61,660 nucleotides of DNA from Mycobacteriales bacterium. GTDB lineage: Bacteria; Actinomycetota; Actinomycetes; JAFAQI01. Positions 42,026-50,851 of the stretch are shown here, piece after piece. Position 1 is the stretch's first letter, and each line of letters starts with the position of its first letter. The stretch is taken from positions 1 to 61,660 of the forward strand of contig DASZRO010000029.1 of assembly GCA_035550055.1 (NCBI GenBank), in the 5' to 3' direction. The notes below the pieces were generated by a model. That model saw only the letters and a program-made list of their open reading frames with translations, did not search any database and was not told the origin of the DNA. A program made the translations under genes and the position numbers.

Positions 42026-42702
42026 GGTGGTTCCTCTCTTCGGGCGAGAGCGTCGAGGTCGCTCACGTCCTTTTGGGTGTCCATCGACTTCCAGAAGCCA
42101 TCGTGACGGTAGACGAACAGCGCACCACGGGCCCCGAGCGACGGCAGGATGTCGCGCTCGAGGCTGCCTCCCGCGCAGTCCCGTACGGCGTCTCGGTCGA
42201 ACACGAAGAACCCGGCGTTGATGAGGTGGTCGGTCAGCACCGGCTTCTCGCGGAAGTCGGTGACCTGACCCGCCTCGTCGACGACCAGCGTCCCGTACTG
42301 GGAGGGGAGCGGGACCACGGTGACCGTCGCGCCGCCGCCGTGTGCCGTGTGGCGCGCGGCGAGCCCGGCGATGTCGACGTTTCCGACGCCGTCGCCGTAC
42401 GTCGCGAAGAACTCGTCACCGACGCGGTCGAGGCAGGCCACGACCCGGTCGCCGGTGTCGGCCTCGTCGCCGGTGTCGACGACGTCGACCGTCCACTCGG
42501 TCGGCCACCCGCGGTAGGACTCGATCACGTCGTGGCGGTAGCCGGCGGCGAGGACGAAGTCGGTGAAGCCGTGACGGGCGTAGATGTCCATCACGTGGTG
42601 CAGCACGGGACGGTCGCCGACCTGGAGCATCGGCTTGGGCACGTCGGCGGTAGCCGGCCACGCGCGGACCCCTCGCCCGCCGCACAGGATGAGCACGCGC
42701 AC
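42013..42702 (-). CDS. Sugar-1-phosphate nucleotidylyltransferase, RfbF-like
   Basis: 229 residues. GTG 42702 begins VRVLILCGGRGVRAWP, the expected N-terminus, six bases after a TATTCT box; a longer frame starts at GTG 42732 inside a repeat remnant. Family marks: DVPKPMLQVGDRPVLHHVMDIY, TYGDGVGNVDI, GTLVVDEAGQVTDFREKP, INAGFFVFDRD and YRHDGFWKSMDTQKD. The last pattern is close to glucose-1-phosphate cytidylyltransferase (RfbF), which makes CDP-glucose from CTP. Unusually the pyrophosphorylase loop has GGRGVRAWP rather than GGxGTRL. It feeds the overlapping SDR. Confidence 0.85.
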   Translation of the reverse strand: MRVLILCGGRGVRAWPATADVPKPMLQVGDRPVLHHVMDIYARHGFTDFVLAAGYRHDVIESYRGWPTEWTVDVVDTGDEADTGDRVVACLDRVGDEFFATYGDGVGNVDIAGLAARHTAHGGGATVTVVPLPSQYGTLVVDEAGQVTDFREKPVLTDHLINAGFFVFDRDAVRDCAGGSLERDILPSLGARGALFVYRHDGFWKSMDTQKDVSDLDALARREEPPWLA

Positions 42703-42708
42703 CCGCTG

Positions 42709-42714
42709 AGAATA
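42709..42714 (-). promoter_or_regulatory. -10 box (TATTCT) for the nucleotidylyltransferase-SDR-GT4 unit
   Basis: On the minus strand TATTCT ends six bases before GTG 42702; it overlaps the left edge of the palindrome at 42712-42748. Confidence 0.45.
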
Positions 42715-42748
42715 GGGAAGAGCGGATGGCACATCCGTATCGCCCTAT
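42712..42748. repeat. Shortened relative of element B / imperfect palindrome
   Basis: ATAGGG...CCCTAT and CGGATG...CATCCG form a two-part palindrome. The 15-mer GAGCGGATGGCACAT (42720-42734) is identical to one arm of element B in reverse orientation, and is followed by CCGTATCGCC, close to CCGGTATCGCC in B, as if about 30 bases between them had been lost. The downstream GT2 stop codon lies inside this palindrome. Confidence 0.55.
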
Positions 42749-43782
42749 AGGAGGAGGCGGCGGGCTCTCACGCTTCCACTGACGAGCGCCGCGCAGCCGA
42801 CCACGTCCGCCACCAGCAGCTGCATCGCCCGCACCGGACGAGGGGCGCCGGGGTAGCCGACAGCCTCGCGCCACAGCGTCCGTCCCCACGGCAGCATGAG
42901 CAGCAGGGCGACCAGCCCGACCCACAGCTGAGCGGCAGCGAGCCCGACCGCGACGAGGAAGCCGGCCACCCCGAGGTCGGTGATCGCCCGCCGCTTGCCG
43001 AGGAACACACCGAGGTAGGCCCGCGAGCGCAGCTGCGGCACCAGGCGCAGCAGCTGCGGGAACCCGGCAAGCCGTCGCCGCTCGGACACGAAGCTCGCGT
43101 ACGTGCCCGGCATCACGCGGTGATGCATCTGCGCGTCCGGCGCGAAGCGGAAGCCACCCGTCGCCGCGACCGTGGCGCCGAGGACGACGTCCTCACCGAA
43201 CGCCCGTCCGGACAGCAGCCGCTTCGCCCCGAAACCGCCCGCCCGCACGAACGCGTCACGCCGGAGGGCGAGGTTGGCCGTCTCGTACAAGCCGGACGGG
43301 TTCGGCACGTCGAGGCTGCGCCCCCACGGCCCGGCCCAGCCGCCGGGCTCCGGGCTGGTCCGGCCTTGCACGATGTCGATCGAGTCGTCGAAGGCGCCGA
43401 CCAGCCCGGTGAGCCATCCAGGGGTCGGCAGGCAGTCGTCGTCGGTGAACGCGATGAGCGGCGCCCGGGACTGCGCGATCGCGGTGTTCCGCGGGACGGC
43501 GGGTCCGTCGTGGAACGCCAGCCGCAGCGCCCGCAACCGCAACGCGTCCTGCGCGCAGCGTTCGGTCAGCACCTGCCACGTGCCGTCCTCGGAGCCGTTG
43601 TCGGACACCACCACCTCGAAGTCGGGGTGGTCCTGCGCCGCGAGCGCATCGAGCAGGCCGGCGAGCAGGCTCGCCCTGCTGTGACTGGAGACGACGACGG
43701 ACACCGCGGGCGCCGCGCCGGCGAAGCTGGGGCTCTCCGCGGTGGCGATCGGTACGGCGCTCGCCATCCGGGGTTCGGTCAC
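42745..43782 (-). CDS. GT2-family glycosyltransferase with C-terminal membrane segment
   Basis: 345 residues; the GTG at 43782 overlaps the upstream GT4 stop. VSVVVSSHSRASLLAGLLDAL, VVVSDNGSEDGTW, IAFTDDDCLPTPGW (DxD) and FGEDVVLGA are GT-A marks. The C-terminal 90 residues hold two or three hydrophobic stretches (GVAGFLVAVGLAAAQLWVGLVALLLMLPW and LLVADVVGCAALVSG), so the catalytic domain is tethered to the inner face of the membrane. The extreme C-terminus RRLLL lies at the degenerate element-B palindrome. Confidence 0.85.
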   Translation of the reverse strand: MTEPRMASAVPIATAESPSFAGAAPAVSVVVSSHSRASLLAGLLDALAAQDHPDFEVVVSDNGSEDGTWQVLTERCAQDALRLRALRLAFHDGPAVPRNTAIAQSRAPLIAFTDDDCLPTPGWLTGLVGAFDDSIDIVQGRTSPEPGGWAGPWGRSLDVPNPSGLYETANLALRRDAFVRAGGFGAKRLLSGRAFGEDVVLGATVAATGGFRFAPDAQMHHRVMPGTYASFVSERRRLAGFPQLLRLVPQLRSRAYLGVFLGKRRAITDLGVAGFLVAVGLAAAQLWVGLVALLLMLPWGRTLWREAVGYPGAPRPVRAMQLLVADVVGCAALVSGSVRARRLLL

Positions 43783-44981
43783 GACGTCCCCGCAGCGGCG
43801 AGGTGGATGTCCTCCAAGGTGTTCGCGAAGCGGTCGACGCGGTAGTTCGCGGCGGTGGCGAGGCCGCCGTTGATGAGCCGCCGCCGCAGCGCCTCGTCGG
43901 AGCCGAGCGCTCGCACCGCCGCCGCGACGGCGTCCGGTGCGTCGATCGGGACCTCCAGGCAGTTCAACCCGTCGGTCAAGAACTCCGCCGAGCCGCCGCG
44001 CCGGGTCGCGACGACGGGCGTGCCCTGCGTCATCGCCTCGAGCGGCACGAGGCCGAACGGCTCCTCCCACCGCGACAGGAACAGGAGCGCGTCGGCCGCG
44101 GCGTACACGCCCGCGAGCTCGTTGCGGGCGACGAAGTCGACGCAGGTCAGCCGGTCGTTGACGCCGAGGTGGCGGGCCAGCACCAACAGCTCCTCGCGGT
44201 GGCGGCCGTCGCCCGCGCCGACGATGTGCAGGGTCGCGTCAGGCAGGTCGCTGAGGGCGTGTACGGCGATGTCGAAGCCCTTTCGTGGCTCGACGCGCCC
44301 GACCATCAGCAGCTTGCCGGTCCACGGTCGCGGCGTCGGTCGGCGGGCAGGGAAGTCCGCCGGGTCGGTGCCGAGCGGCACGATCTGCGACTTCGAGAAG
44401 GTGATCGTCGCCTCGGCCTTGGCCCGCCGTCGCAGGTAGTCGCTGGCGAACGCGACGATCGCGGTCGGCGGCAGCTTCGGCGCCGCCGTCGGGAGCCCGG
44501 TCAGCTGGGTGACCAGCGAGCCGAGCCAGCGAGGGCGCCTGCCCCACGCGGCGGTCCACGCGTCGACGTTCGGCGCGTAGACCAGCCAGTCGTCCTCCAT
44601 GACCGCGACGATCGGGTACGAACGCTCGACGCACGTCCAGACGAGGCCGACCGACATGCCGCCCATCGCCCACAGCGACACGACGTCGGGCTCGACCTCC
44701 GCCAGCACCTCTTGCAGGTGGCGCTGGTTCTCGCGCTCGATCCGCAGTCGCTCGCGCGGCGGCGGCCGGCGCAGCTGATGGTCGTGCCAGTACCACTCCA
44801 GGAGGCGGCGGACGTGCGCCTCGGCCTCGTCCTGCGCCGGATCGTGGAACGTCGTGGTCGTGGTCAGCACGGTGACGTCGTGGCCGTTCGCCCGCCACGA
44901 CTCGACGGTGTCGCGGCAGGACAGCTCGTACCCACCGACCGCGTGCGGCGGGTACAAGTTGATCAGGACGAGGACTTTCAC
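43779..44981 (-). CDS. GT4-type glycosyltransferase
   Basis: 400 residues from GTG 44981, overlapping the upstream GT2 stop. VKVLVLINLYPPHAVGGYELSCRD is a GT4 N-terminus with the glycine-rich acceptor loop; VVSLWAMGGMSVGL, QIVPLGTDPADF, LLMVGRVEPRKGFDIAV and SRWEEPFGLVPLEAMTQGTPVV (EX7E) complete the GT-B fold. It is the middle gene of a minus-strand run GT2-GT4-GT2 joined by four-base overlaps. Confidence 0.87.
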   Translation of the reverse strand: MKVLVLINLYPPHAVGGYELSCRDTVESWRANGHDVTVLTTTTTFHDPAQDEAEAHVRRLLEWYWHDHQLRRPPPRERLRIERENQRHLQEVLAEVEPDVVSLWAMGGMSVGLVWTCVERSYPIVAVMEDDWLVYAPNVDAWTAAWGRRPRWLGSLVTQLTGLPTAAPKLPPTAIVAFASDYLRRRAKAEATITFSKSQIVPLGTDPADFPARRPTPRPWTGKLLMVGRVEPRKGFDIAVHALSDLPDATLHIVGAGDGRHREELLVLARHLGVNDRLTCVDFVARNELAGVYAAADALLFLSRWEEPFGLVPLEAMTQGTPVVATRRGGSAEFLTDGLNCLEVPIDAPDAVAAAVRALGSDEALRRRLINGGLATAANYRVDRFANTLEDIHLAAAGTS

Positions 44982-45877
44982 GGCTGACGCTCCGCGAACC
45001 GATCGGGGTGAGCCCAGGCTTGCGCCTGCAGATCGAACATCTCGGCGCGGGTCACGTCGCCGCGGCGTCTCGCCGATCGCGCGACGCGACGGCACGCCAG
45101 CGCGTTCGTCGCCTGCCACAACCGGGTCGCGGCCGCGGTGTGGTGGCGCCGGTAGACCACGACGCTGTTGGGGATCCACGCCGCGGGGGAGCGGGTGCCG
45201 TAGCGCTGCGCCCCGGAAGCGTTGCCGATGTGGCGTACGACGGCGTCGGGCGCGAGCCAAACCTCCCAGCCCGCTTCGCGGGCTCGCCAGCACCACTCGA
45301 GGTCCTCGCCGTACATGAACAGCGACTCGTCGAGCCCGCCGAGCTCGTCGACCGCCGCGCGGCGCAGCAGCACTGCGGCTCCCACCGCCCAGTCCACCTG
45401 GCGCTCCACCTCGTGTCCGCGCAGCGCGTCGTAGCCCGGGCGGTTGCTGGCGAGGGTCACCCGGATGGACGGGAACGGCCACGCGCTCGCCTCCCGCGTC
45501 CCGTCGGGGCGGCGCAGCGTCGGGGTGACCGCCGCCGCCCGCGGATGGCGTTGCGCGCAGGACACCATCCGGTCGAGTGCGCCGGGCTCGGGCCACGCGT
45601 CAGAGTTGAGCAGCAGCACCCACGGCGCGCTCGACCGACGCAAGATCGTGTTGACCCCGCCGGCGAACCCGAGGTTGTCTCCGCCGGCGTCGAGCTCCAC
45701 CTGCGGGTACGCCGCGGCGACCGCTTGCGCCGTACCGTCGCCGGACCCGTTGTCGCGCACCAGCACCCGGATCCCAGTCGGCGTGGCGGCGAAGAGCTCG
45801 GCGAGCGCAGCCAGCGTCGTGTCGCGGGTGTTCCAGGTCACCATTGCGACGTCGACCGCAGGCCCGGTGACCGGCAT
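44978..45877 (-). CDS. GT2-family glycosyltransferase (rhamnosyltransferase-like)
   Basis: 299 residues. VDVAMVTWNTRDTTLAALAEL, VRDNGSGDGTAQAV, NLGFAGGVNTIL, WVLLLNSDAWPEPGALD (the DxD equivalent NSDA) and GGLDESLFMYGEDLEWCWRARE follow the WcaE/RfbN rhamnosyltransferase pattern. ATG 45877 faces cysD across 72 bases. First gene of the GT2-GT4-GT2 unit. Confidence 0.87.
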   Translation of the reverse strand: MPVTGPAVDVAMVTWNTRDTTLAALAELFAATPTGIRVLVRDNGSGDGTAQAVAAAYPQVELDAGGDNLGFAGGVNTILRRSSAPWVLLLNSDAWPEPGALDRMVSCAQRHPRAAAVTPTLRRPDGTREASAWPFPSIRVTLASNRPGYDALRGHEVERQVDWAVGAAVLLRRAAVDELGGLDESLFMYGEDLEWCWRAREAGWEVWLAPDAVVRHIGNASGAQRYGTRSPAAWIPNSVVVYRRHHTAAATRLWQATNALACRRVARSARRRGDVTRAEMFDLQAQAWAHPDRFAERQP

Positions 45878-45933
45878 GGGGCCTATCTAAGCGCCGCTGG
45901 ACCTCCGGACGGCCGCGACCCGGCGCAGCCGTC

Positions 45934-45939
45934 TATCCT
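45934..45939 (+). promoter_or_regulatory. -10 box (TATCCT) for the cysDNQ genes
   Basis: TATCCT lies 10 bases before ATG 45950; no Shine-Dalgarno is visible, so the transcript is probably near-leaderless. I saw no Cys-rich leader ORF here. Confidence 0.4.
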
Positions 45940-45949
45940 GTCTGCGGTC

Positions 45950-46861
45950 ATGAGCATGCCTTCGACGTACGAGCTGAGCTCGCAACAGGCACTCGAAGCC
46001 GAGTCGATCCACATCTTCCGTGAGGTCGCCGCGGAGTTCGAGCGTCCGGTTCTGCTGTTTTCGGGCGGCAAGGACTCCGTGGTCATGCTCCACATCGCGT
46101 CGAAGGCGTTCTGGCCGGCGCCGATCCCGTTCCCCGTCATGCACATCGACACCGGGCACAACTTCCCGGAGGTCCTCGACTTCCGGGACCGCACCGTCGA
46201 GCGGCTCGGGCTGCGCCTGGTCGTCGGCAGCGTGGAGGAGTCGATCGCGAAGGGCCGCGTCCGCGAGCGGCCGGACGGGATCCGCAACCCGCTACAGACC
46301 GTGACCCTGCTCGACGCGATCAACGAGGGCCAGTACGACGCGGTCTTCGGCGGCGCCCGGCGCGACGAGGAGAAAGCCCGCGCCAAGGAGCGCGTCTTCA
46401 GCTTCCGCGACGAGTTCGGTCAGTGGGATCCGAAGAACCAGCGGCCCGAGCTCTGGTCGCTGTACAACGGGCGGCACCACAAGGGTGAGCACATCCGGGT
46501 CTTCCCGCTGTCGAACTGGACCGAGCTCGACATCTGGAGCTACCTCGCCAGCGAGAACGTCGAGCTGCCGAGCATCTACTTCGCCCATGAGCGCGAGGTG
46601 TTCCAGCGCGACGGCATGTGGTTGCCGGTCAGTCACCTGACCAGGCCGCGCGAGGGCGAAGAGGTCGTCACCCTCACGGTTCGCTATCGCACCGTCGGCG
46701 ACATCCCCGTGACGGGCGCCGTCGAGTCGACCGCGAGGACCTACGAAGAGGTCATCGCCGAGGTCTCGGCGACCCGCATCACCGAGCGTGGGGCTACCCG
46801 CGCCGACGACCGGCTGACCGAGGCGGCGATGGAAGACCGCAAGCGCGAGGGCTACTTCTGA
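45950..46861 (+). CDS. cysD: ATP sulfurylase small subunit CysD
   Basis: 303 residues, the normal CysD length. It belongs to the PAPS-reductase-like ATP-pyrophosphatase fold: PP-loop LLFSGGKDSVVMLHIA, HIDTGHNFPEVLDFRD, GARRDEEKARAKERVFSFRD, RVFPLSNWTELDIWSYLA. With CysN it makes adenosine 5'-phosphosulfate (APS) from ATP and sulfate, driven by GTP hydrolysis. The C-terminus ends with the conserved MEDRKREGYF. ATG 45956 is an alternative start. Its place between glycosyltransferase genes rather than beside cysH/cysI reductase genes suggests supply for sulfation. Confidence 0.96.
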   Translation: MSMPSTYELSSQQALEAESIHIFREVAAEFERPVLLFSGGKDSVVMLHIASKAFWPAPIPFPVMHIDTGHNFPEVLDFRDRTVERLGLRLVVGSVEESIAKGRVRERPDGIRNPLQTVTLLDAINEGQYDAVFGGARRDEEKARAKERVFSFRDEFGQWDPKNQRPELWSLYNGRHHKGEHIRVFPLSNWTELDIWSYLASENVELPSIYFAHEREVFQRDGMWLPVSHLTRPREGEEVVTLTVRYRTVGDIPVTGAVESTARTYEEVIAEVSATRITERGATRADDRLTEAAMEDRKREGYF

Positions 46862-46877
46862 TGCGGACGAACCACTG

Positions 46878-48119
46878 ATGGAGCTCTTGCGATTCGCGAC
46901 CGCCGGAAGCGTCGACGACGGCAAGTCGACGCTGATCGGCCGGCTCCTCTACGACACCAAGTCGATCTTCGAAGACCAGCTCGAGGCGGTCGAGCGGACT
47001 TCCCGCGCCCGTGGCGACGAGCACGTGAACCTGGCGTTGCTGACCGACGGGCTTCGCGCCGAGCGCGAGCAGGGCATCACCATCGACGTCGCCTACCGCT
47101 ACTTCGCGACTCCCAAGCGGTCGTTCATCATCGCCGACACCCCCGGCCACATCCAGTACACCCGCAACATGGTGACCGGCGCCTCGACCGCGAGCCTTGC
47201 GCTGGTGCTGGTCGATGCGCGCAACGGCATCGTCGAGCAGTCGCGCCGGCACGCGTTCATCACCTCGTTGCTGCGAGTGCCCCACCTGGTGGTCTGCATC
47301 AACAAGATGGATCTCGTCGACTACGACGAGCGCGTGTTCAACCGGATCAAGGACGAGTTCCGCTCCTTCGCCGCGAAGCTGGACATCGGCGACCTGTCCT
47401 TCATCCCCATCAGCGCGCTGCACGGCGACAACGTCGTCCATCGGTCGGAGAACATGCCGTGGTACGACGGCAGCTCCCTGCTGCACCACCTCGAAGACGT
47501 CCACATCGCCAGTGACCGCAACCTGATCGACGTACGGTTCCCGGTCCAGTACGTCATCCGTCCGCAGTCGACGGCCTACCACGACTACCGCGGCTACGCC
47601 GGCCAGGTCGCGGGCGGCGTGATGAAGCCGGGTGACGAGGTCGTCGTGCTGCCCAGCGGCATGAAGGCCACCATCGCCGGGATCGACACCGCGCAGGGTG
47701 AGGTCGCCGAGGCGTTCCCGCCGATGTCGGTGACCGTGCGGTTGACCGACGACATCGACGTGTCCCGCGGCGACATGATCTGCCGGCCGCACAACCAGCC
47801 CACCGTCAGCCAGGACATCGACGCCACGATCTGCTGGCTCGCCGACGAGCCGATGCGCGAGCGCGGCATGTACGCCATCAAGCACACGACCCGCGCGGCG
47901 CGGGCACAGGTGCGGGGCCTGGACTACCGGATCGACGTCAACACGTTGCACCGCGACGAGAGCGCGGACTCGTTGTCGCTCAACGAGATCGGTCGCGTCA
48001 AGCTGCGTACGACGGTGCCGCTGTTCGCCGACGAGTACCGCCGCAACCGGACCACCGGGTCCTTCCTCGTCATCGACGAGTCGTCGGGCGCCACCGTCGG
48101 CGCCGGGCTCGTCCTGTGA
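46878..48119 (+). CDS. cysN: ATP sulfurylase GTPase subunit CysN
   Basis: 413 residues, EF-Tu-like GTPase. G1 GSVDDGKST, G2/G3 with EREQGITIDVAYRYF and DTPGH, G4 NKMD, and G5-like ISALHGDNV, followed by two beta-barrel domains (VIRPQSTAYHDYRGYAGQ onward). Unlike actinobacterial CysNC fusions it stops without a kinase domain; the APS kinase is the separate gene at 50848. It lies 16 bases after cysD and overlaps cysQ (GTGA), forming cysDNQ. Confidence 0.96.
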   Translation: MELLRFATAGSVDDGKSTLIGRLLYDTKSIFEDQLEAVERTSRARGDEHVNLALLTDGLRAEREQGITIDVAYRYFATPKRSFIIADTPGHIQYTRNMVTGASTASLALVLVDARNGIVEQSRRHAFITSLLRVPHLVVCINKMDLVDYDERVFNRIKDEFRSFAAKLDIGDLSFIPISALHGDNVVHRSENMPWYDGSSLLHHLEDVHIASDRNLIDVRFPVQYVIRPQSTAYHDYRGYAGQVAGGVMKPGDEVVVLPSGMKATIAGIDTAQGEVAEAFPPMSVTVRLTDDIDVSRGDMICRPHNQPTVSQDIDATICWLADEPMRERGMYAIKHTTRAARAQVRGLDYRIDVNTLHRDESADSLSLNEIGRVKLRTTVPLFADEYRRNRTTGSFLVIDESSGATVGAGLVL

Positions 48120-48877
48120 GCGACTCCCGCACGGACTCCGAGCTCGCGCGCGACCTGGCCACCAGCGCCGGGAAGCTGCTGCTCAAGCTGCGCGCCGACC
48201 GTGGCTTCAGCGACCCGTGGAAGCTGCGGGACGCCGGCGACCACGACTCGAACGTGCACCTGCTCGAGCTGCTGGCCGAGGCGCGGCCCGACGACATCGT
48301 GCTGTCCGAGGAGTCGGCCGACGACCAGCGCCGCCTCGAGGCGGATCGGGTCTGGATCATCGACCCGCTCGACGGCACGACGGAGTTCGGCGAGCCGGAC
48401 CGCACCGACTGGGCGGTTCACGTCGCGCTGTGGCAGCGCGGCCAAGGGCTGACCGACGGCGCCGTCGCGCTGCCCGCGCGCGGCATCACGCTGTCGACGG
48501 CGGACCCGCTGCCGACGCGAGGCGACCCGGCGCGCGAGCCGCGGCTCGCGGTCAGCCGCACCCGCCGTCCGCCGTGGGTGGTCGACGTCGCGGAGAAAGT
48601 GTCCGGCGCGCTCACCCCGATCGGCAGCGCCGGGATGAAGGCGATGTCGGTGGTGTTGGGCGAGACCGACTGCTACCTGCACAGCGGCCGGATGAAGGAG
48701 TGGGACTCCGCGGCGCCTGTGGTGGTCGCCGCCGCCGCCGGTCTGCACACCAGCCAGCTCGATGGCTCGCCGCTGGAGTTCAACAAGCCGTCACGGCTCA
48801 CCGAGCAGCTGCTGATCTGCCACCCGTCGCTCAGCGAGGCGCTCATCTCGGCCTCGGCCGGAGCCAAGCTCTACTAG
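48116..48877 (+). CDS. cysQ: 3'(2'),5'-bisphosphate nucleotidase CysQ
   Basis: 253 residues of the inositol-monophosphatase-like, Mg-dependent, Li-sensitive superfamily. VLSEESADD and WIIDPLDGTTEFGEP are the metal-binding signature, and EWDSAAPVVVAAAAG is the C-terminal Asp motif. It hydrolyses PAP, the product left after a sulfotransferase uses PAPS, back to AMP and so relieves product inhibition. Coupled to cysN by a four-base overlap, it supports the reading that this locus serves sulfation. Confidence 0.93.
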   Translation: MSDSRTDSELARDLATSAGKLLLKLRADRGFSDPWKLRDAGDHDSNVHLLELLAEARPDDIVLSEESADDQRRLEADRVWIIDPLDGTTEFGEPDRTDWAVHVALWQRGQGLTDGAVALPARGITLSTADPLPTRGDPAREPRLAVSRTRRPPWVVDVAEKVSGALTPIGSAGMKAMSVVLGETDCYLHSGRMKEWDSAAPVVVAAAAGLHTSQLDGSPLEFNKPSRLTEQLLICHPSLSEALISASAGAKLY

Positions 48878-48883
48878 CTCGCG

Positions 48884-49723
48884 ATGCCAACCGTTCTCGT
48901 CACCGGGGCGTCGCGCGGCATCGGGCGCGCGACCGTCGAGCGGCTGGTCCGGGAAGGCAGGACCGTCGTCGCCGCCGTACGGCGGGACAGCGACGCCTCG
49001 TCGCTGGTCGACGAGTTCGGCGTGCGGGTCCAGCCGGTGTTGCTCGACATCGCCGACCCGAAACAGCTGGCGTCGCTGGACAGCCGCCTGCCCGAGGCGC
49101 TCGACGCGGTCGTCAACAACGCGGGCATCGTCGTCGGCGGCCCGGTCGAGGCCGTGGCCCTCGACGAGCTGCGCCGCCAGCTCGAGGTCAACCTCGTCGG
49201 TCAGGTCGCAGTGACCCAGCTGGTCCTCCCCCGGCTGCGGCGCTCACGCGGCCGGATCGTGTTCGTGTCCTCGGTATCGGGGCGCATCGTGACGCCGATG
49301 ACCGGCGCCTACAACGCCTCGAAGTTCGCCCTGGAGGCGATCGCCGACGCGATGCGGATGGAGCTGTGGCCCTGGCGCATCGAGGTCTCAGTGGTCGAGC
49401 CGGCGCAGACCGACACGGACATGTGGCGCCACGCCGACGACCAGCTCGAGGAGTCGGTGGCCGCGGTGCCGCAGCACCAGCGAGAGCTCTACGCCCAGCA
49501 CATCGAGGGATTTCGCAGAGCCATCCCGAAGTCACAGAAGCTCGCGACGCCGGCCGCCGACGTCGCGGACTGCATCTTCCGGGCGCTCACCGAGCGCAAG
49601 CCGCGACCTCGTTACATCGTCGGCGCGATGCCGCGGTTGCAGTACCGGACGTCCCGGCTGCTCCCCACCCGCGTGCTGGACGCGGTCATTCGCAGCCACT
49701 CGGGAATCAAGCACCGCAGCTAG
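48884..49723 (+). CDS. Classical short-chain dehydrogenase
   Basis: 279 residues. TGASRGIGRATVERLV binds the nucleotide; RRD after VVAAVR favours NADP; NNAGIVVGGPVE, SSVSGRI (catalytic Ser) and YNASKFALEAIADAMR (Tyr, Lys) follow, with VVEPAQTDTDMW and an extended C-terminal part (LLPTRVLDAVIRSHSG) as in retinol-dehydrogenase-like SDRs. It starts six bases after cysQ and is probably co-transcribed. A link to glycan or sulfur metabolism is not evident from sequence; it may act on a lipid. Confidence 0.86.
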   Translation: MPTVLVTGASRGIGRATVERLVREGRTVVAAVRRDSDASSLVDEFGVRVQPVLLDIADPKQLASLDSRLPEALDAVVNNAGIVVGGPVEAVALDELRRQLEVNLVGQVAVTQLVLPRLRRSRGRIVFVSSVSGRIVTPMTGAYNASKFALEAIADAMRMELWPWRIEVSVVEPAQTDTDMWRHADDQLEESVAAVPQHQRELYAQHIEGFRRAIPKSQKLATPAADVADCIFRALTERKPRPRYIVGAMPRLQYRTSRLLPTRVLDAVIRSHSGIKHRS

Positions 49724-49756
49724 CTTCGGCTCCTCGGCTCACGCGGGGGTCGGGTG

Positions 49757-50851
49757 TTACGGCGCCGTGTTGGCCTCGGCCTTCTCCTCGAGGTGCGCGC
49801 CGCCCGGCTCGGCGCGGCGCGAACGGGCGCGGAAGCGTCGCTCGACCTGGTAGTACGACAGCGACGCGAGTGCGAAGGCCACCGCGAGGACGGCGAGCGC
49901 GCGCAGCGCGAGCGGCCACGACCGGGTGTGCCCGCCCACCTCGCTGACCGCGAACACGCTCCACAGGTACAGCGAGTACGAGATCACGCCGACCCACACG
50001 ATCGGCTTGCTGGCGAGGAACCGGTCGAACCACCACGGACGGTTCCGCGGCGCGATCATGACGGCGGTCGACAGCGCCGTCAGCAGCAAACCGTACTGAT
50101 AGACCCACGACGCGAGGTAGCTCGCGCGGATGGTCGCGACGATCAGGAACACCACGCCCGCGGAGCGGACCAGGTTCGGGATCCGGCGTGACATCGGCAG
50201 CAGCGCGATCGCGCAGCCGGCCAGCATGTCCTGGAAGCGCAACAGGCCGAGGTGGTAGTTGAGCACCACGTTGCCGTTGTGGTGCAGCAGCCAGATGCGG
50301 CCGAGCGAGCACCCGGCAACGCCCAGCACCGCGAGCCAGCCGATCACCTGCTTCGGCACGTCGAGCCACAACAGGAGCAGCAGCGCGATCGACCACGCGA
50401 TGTAGAACTCCCACTCGACCACCAGGGTCCAGACCTGGGAGAGCCCGAACGGGAAGTTCGACGCGTGCGGCTTCCCGTAGAGCGTGTAGGTGAGGACGCG
50501 AGCCAGGCCGTGCGCCTGCGCTTTCCCGTCGCTGTGGGCGAGCTGGTAGTAGCCGAGCGCGAGCACGATGAAGGTGAACAGCGCAGGGAGCAGGCGGCGC
50601 GCCCGGCGCCGGTAGAAGCCCCACAGGTCGATGCGCCCGCGCCGCTGCGCGTCGGCAACGAGGATGTCGGTGATCAGCATCCCGGACAGCACGAAGAACA
50701 GGTCCACCGACAGGAACCCGCCGCGCCCGACGTGCGTGAGCCACGGGACGAGGAAGGTCAGGTGGTAGAGCAGGATCGCAAGCACGGCGAGCGCTCGGAC
50801 CCCGTCGAGCTCGGGTCGGTAGCCGAGCTTCTGCTCCGGCGGGCTGGTCAC
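49757..50851 (-). CDS. Acyltransferase-3 (OafA/YrhL-type) membrane protein
   Basis: 364 residues with about 10 helices. YRPELDGVRALAVLAILLYH is the family start with the functional His region, FLSVDLFFVLSGMLIT and the RRARRLLPAL motif follow, and VVEWEFYIAWSIALLLLL matches the WSLxVEEQFY region. Such proteins pass acetyl or other acyl groups across the membrane to sugars. It overlaps cysC by four bases, so an acylation and a sulfate-activation gene are co-expressed. The C-terminal 25 residues are charged and cytosolic. Confidence 0.9.
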   Translation of the reverse strand: MTSPPEQKLGYRPELDGVRALAVLAILLYHLTFLVPWLTHVGRGGFLSVDLFFVLSGMLITDILVADAQRRGRIDLWGFYRRRARRLLPALFTFIVLALGYYQLAHSDGKAQAHGLARVLTYTLYGKPHASNFPFGLSQVWTLVVEWEFYIAWSIALLLLLWLDVPKQVIGWLAVLGVAGCSLGRIWLLHHNGNVVLNYHLGLLRFQDMLAGCAIALLPMSRRIPNLVRSAGVVFLIVATIRASYLASWVYQYGLLLTALSTAVMIAPRNRPWWFDRFLASKPIVWVGVISYSLYLWSVFAVSEVGGHTRSWPLALRALAVLAVAFALASLSYYQVERRFRARSRRAEPGGAHLEEKAEANTAP

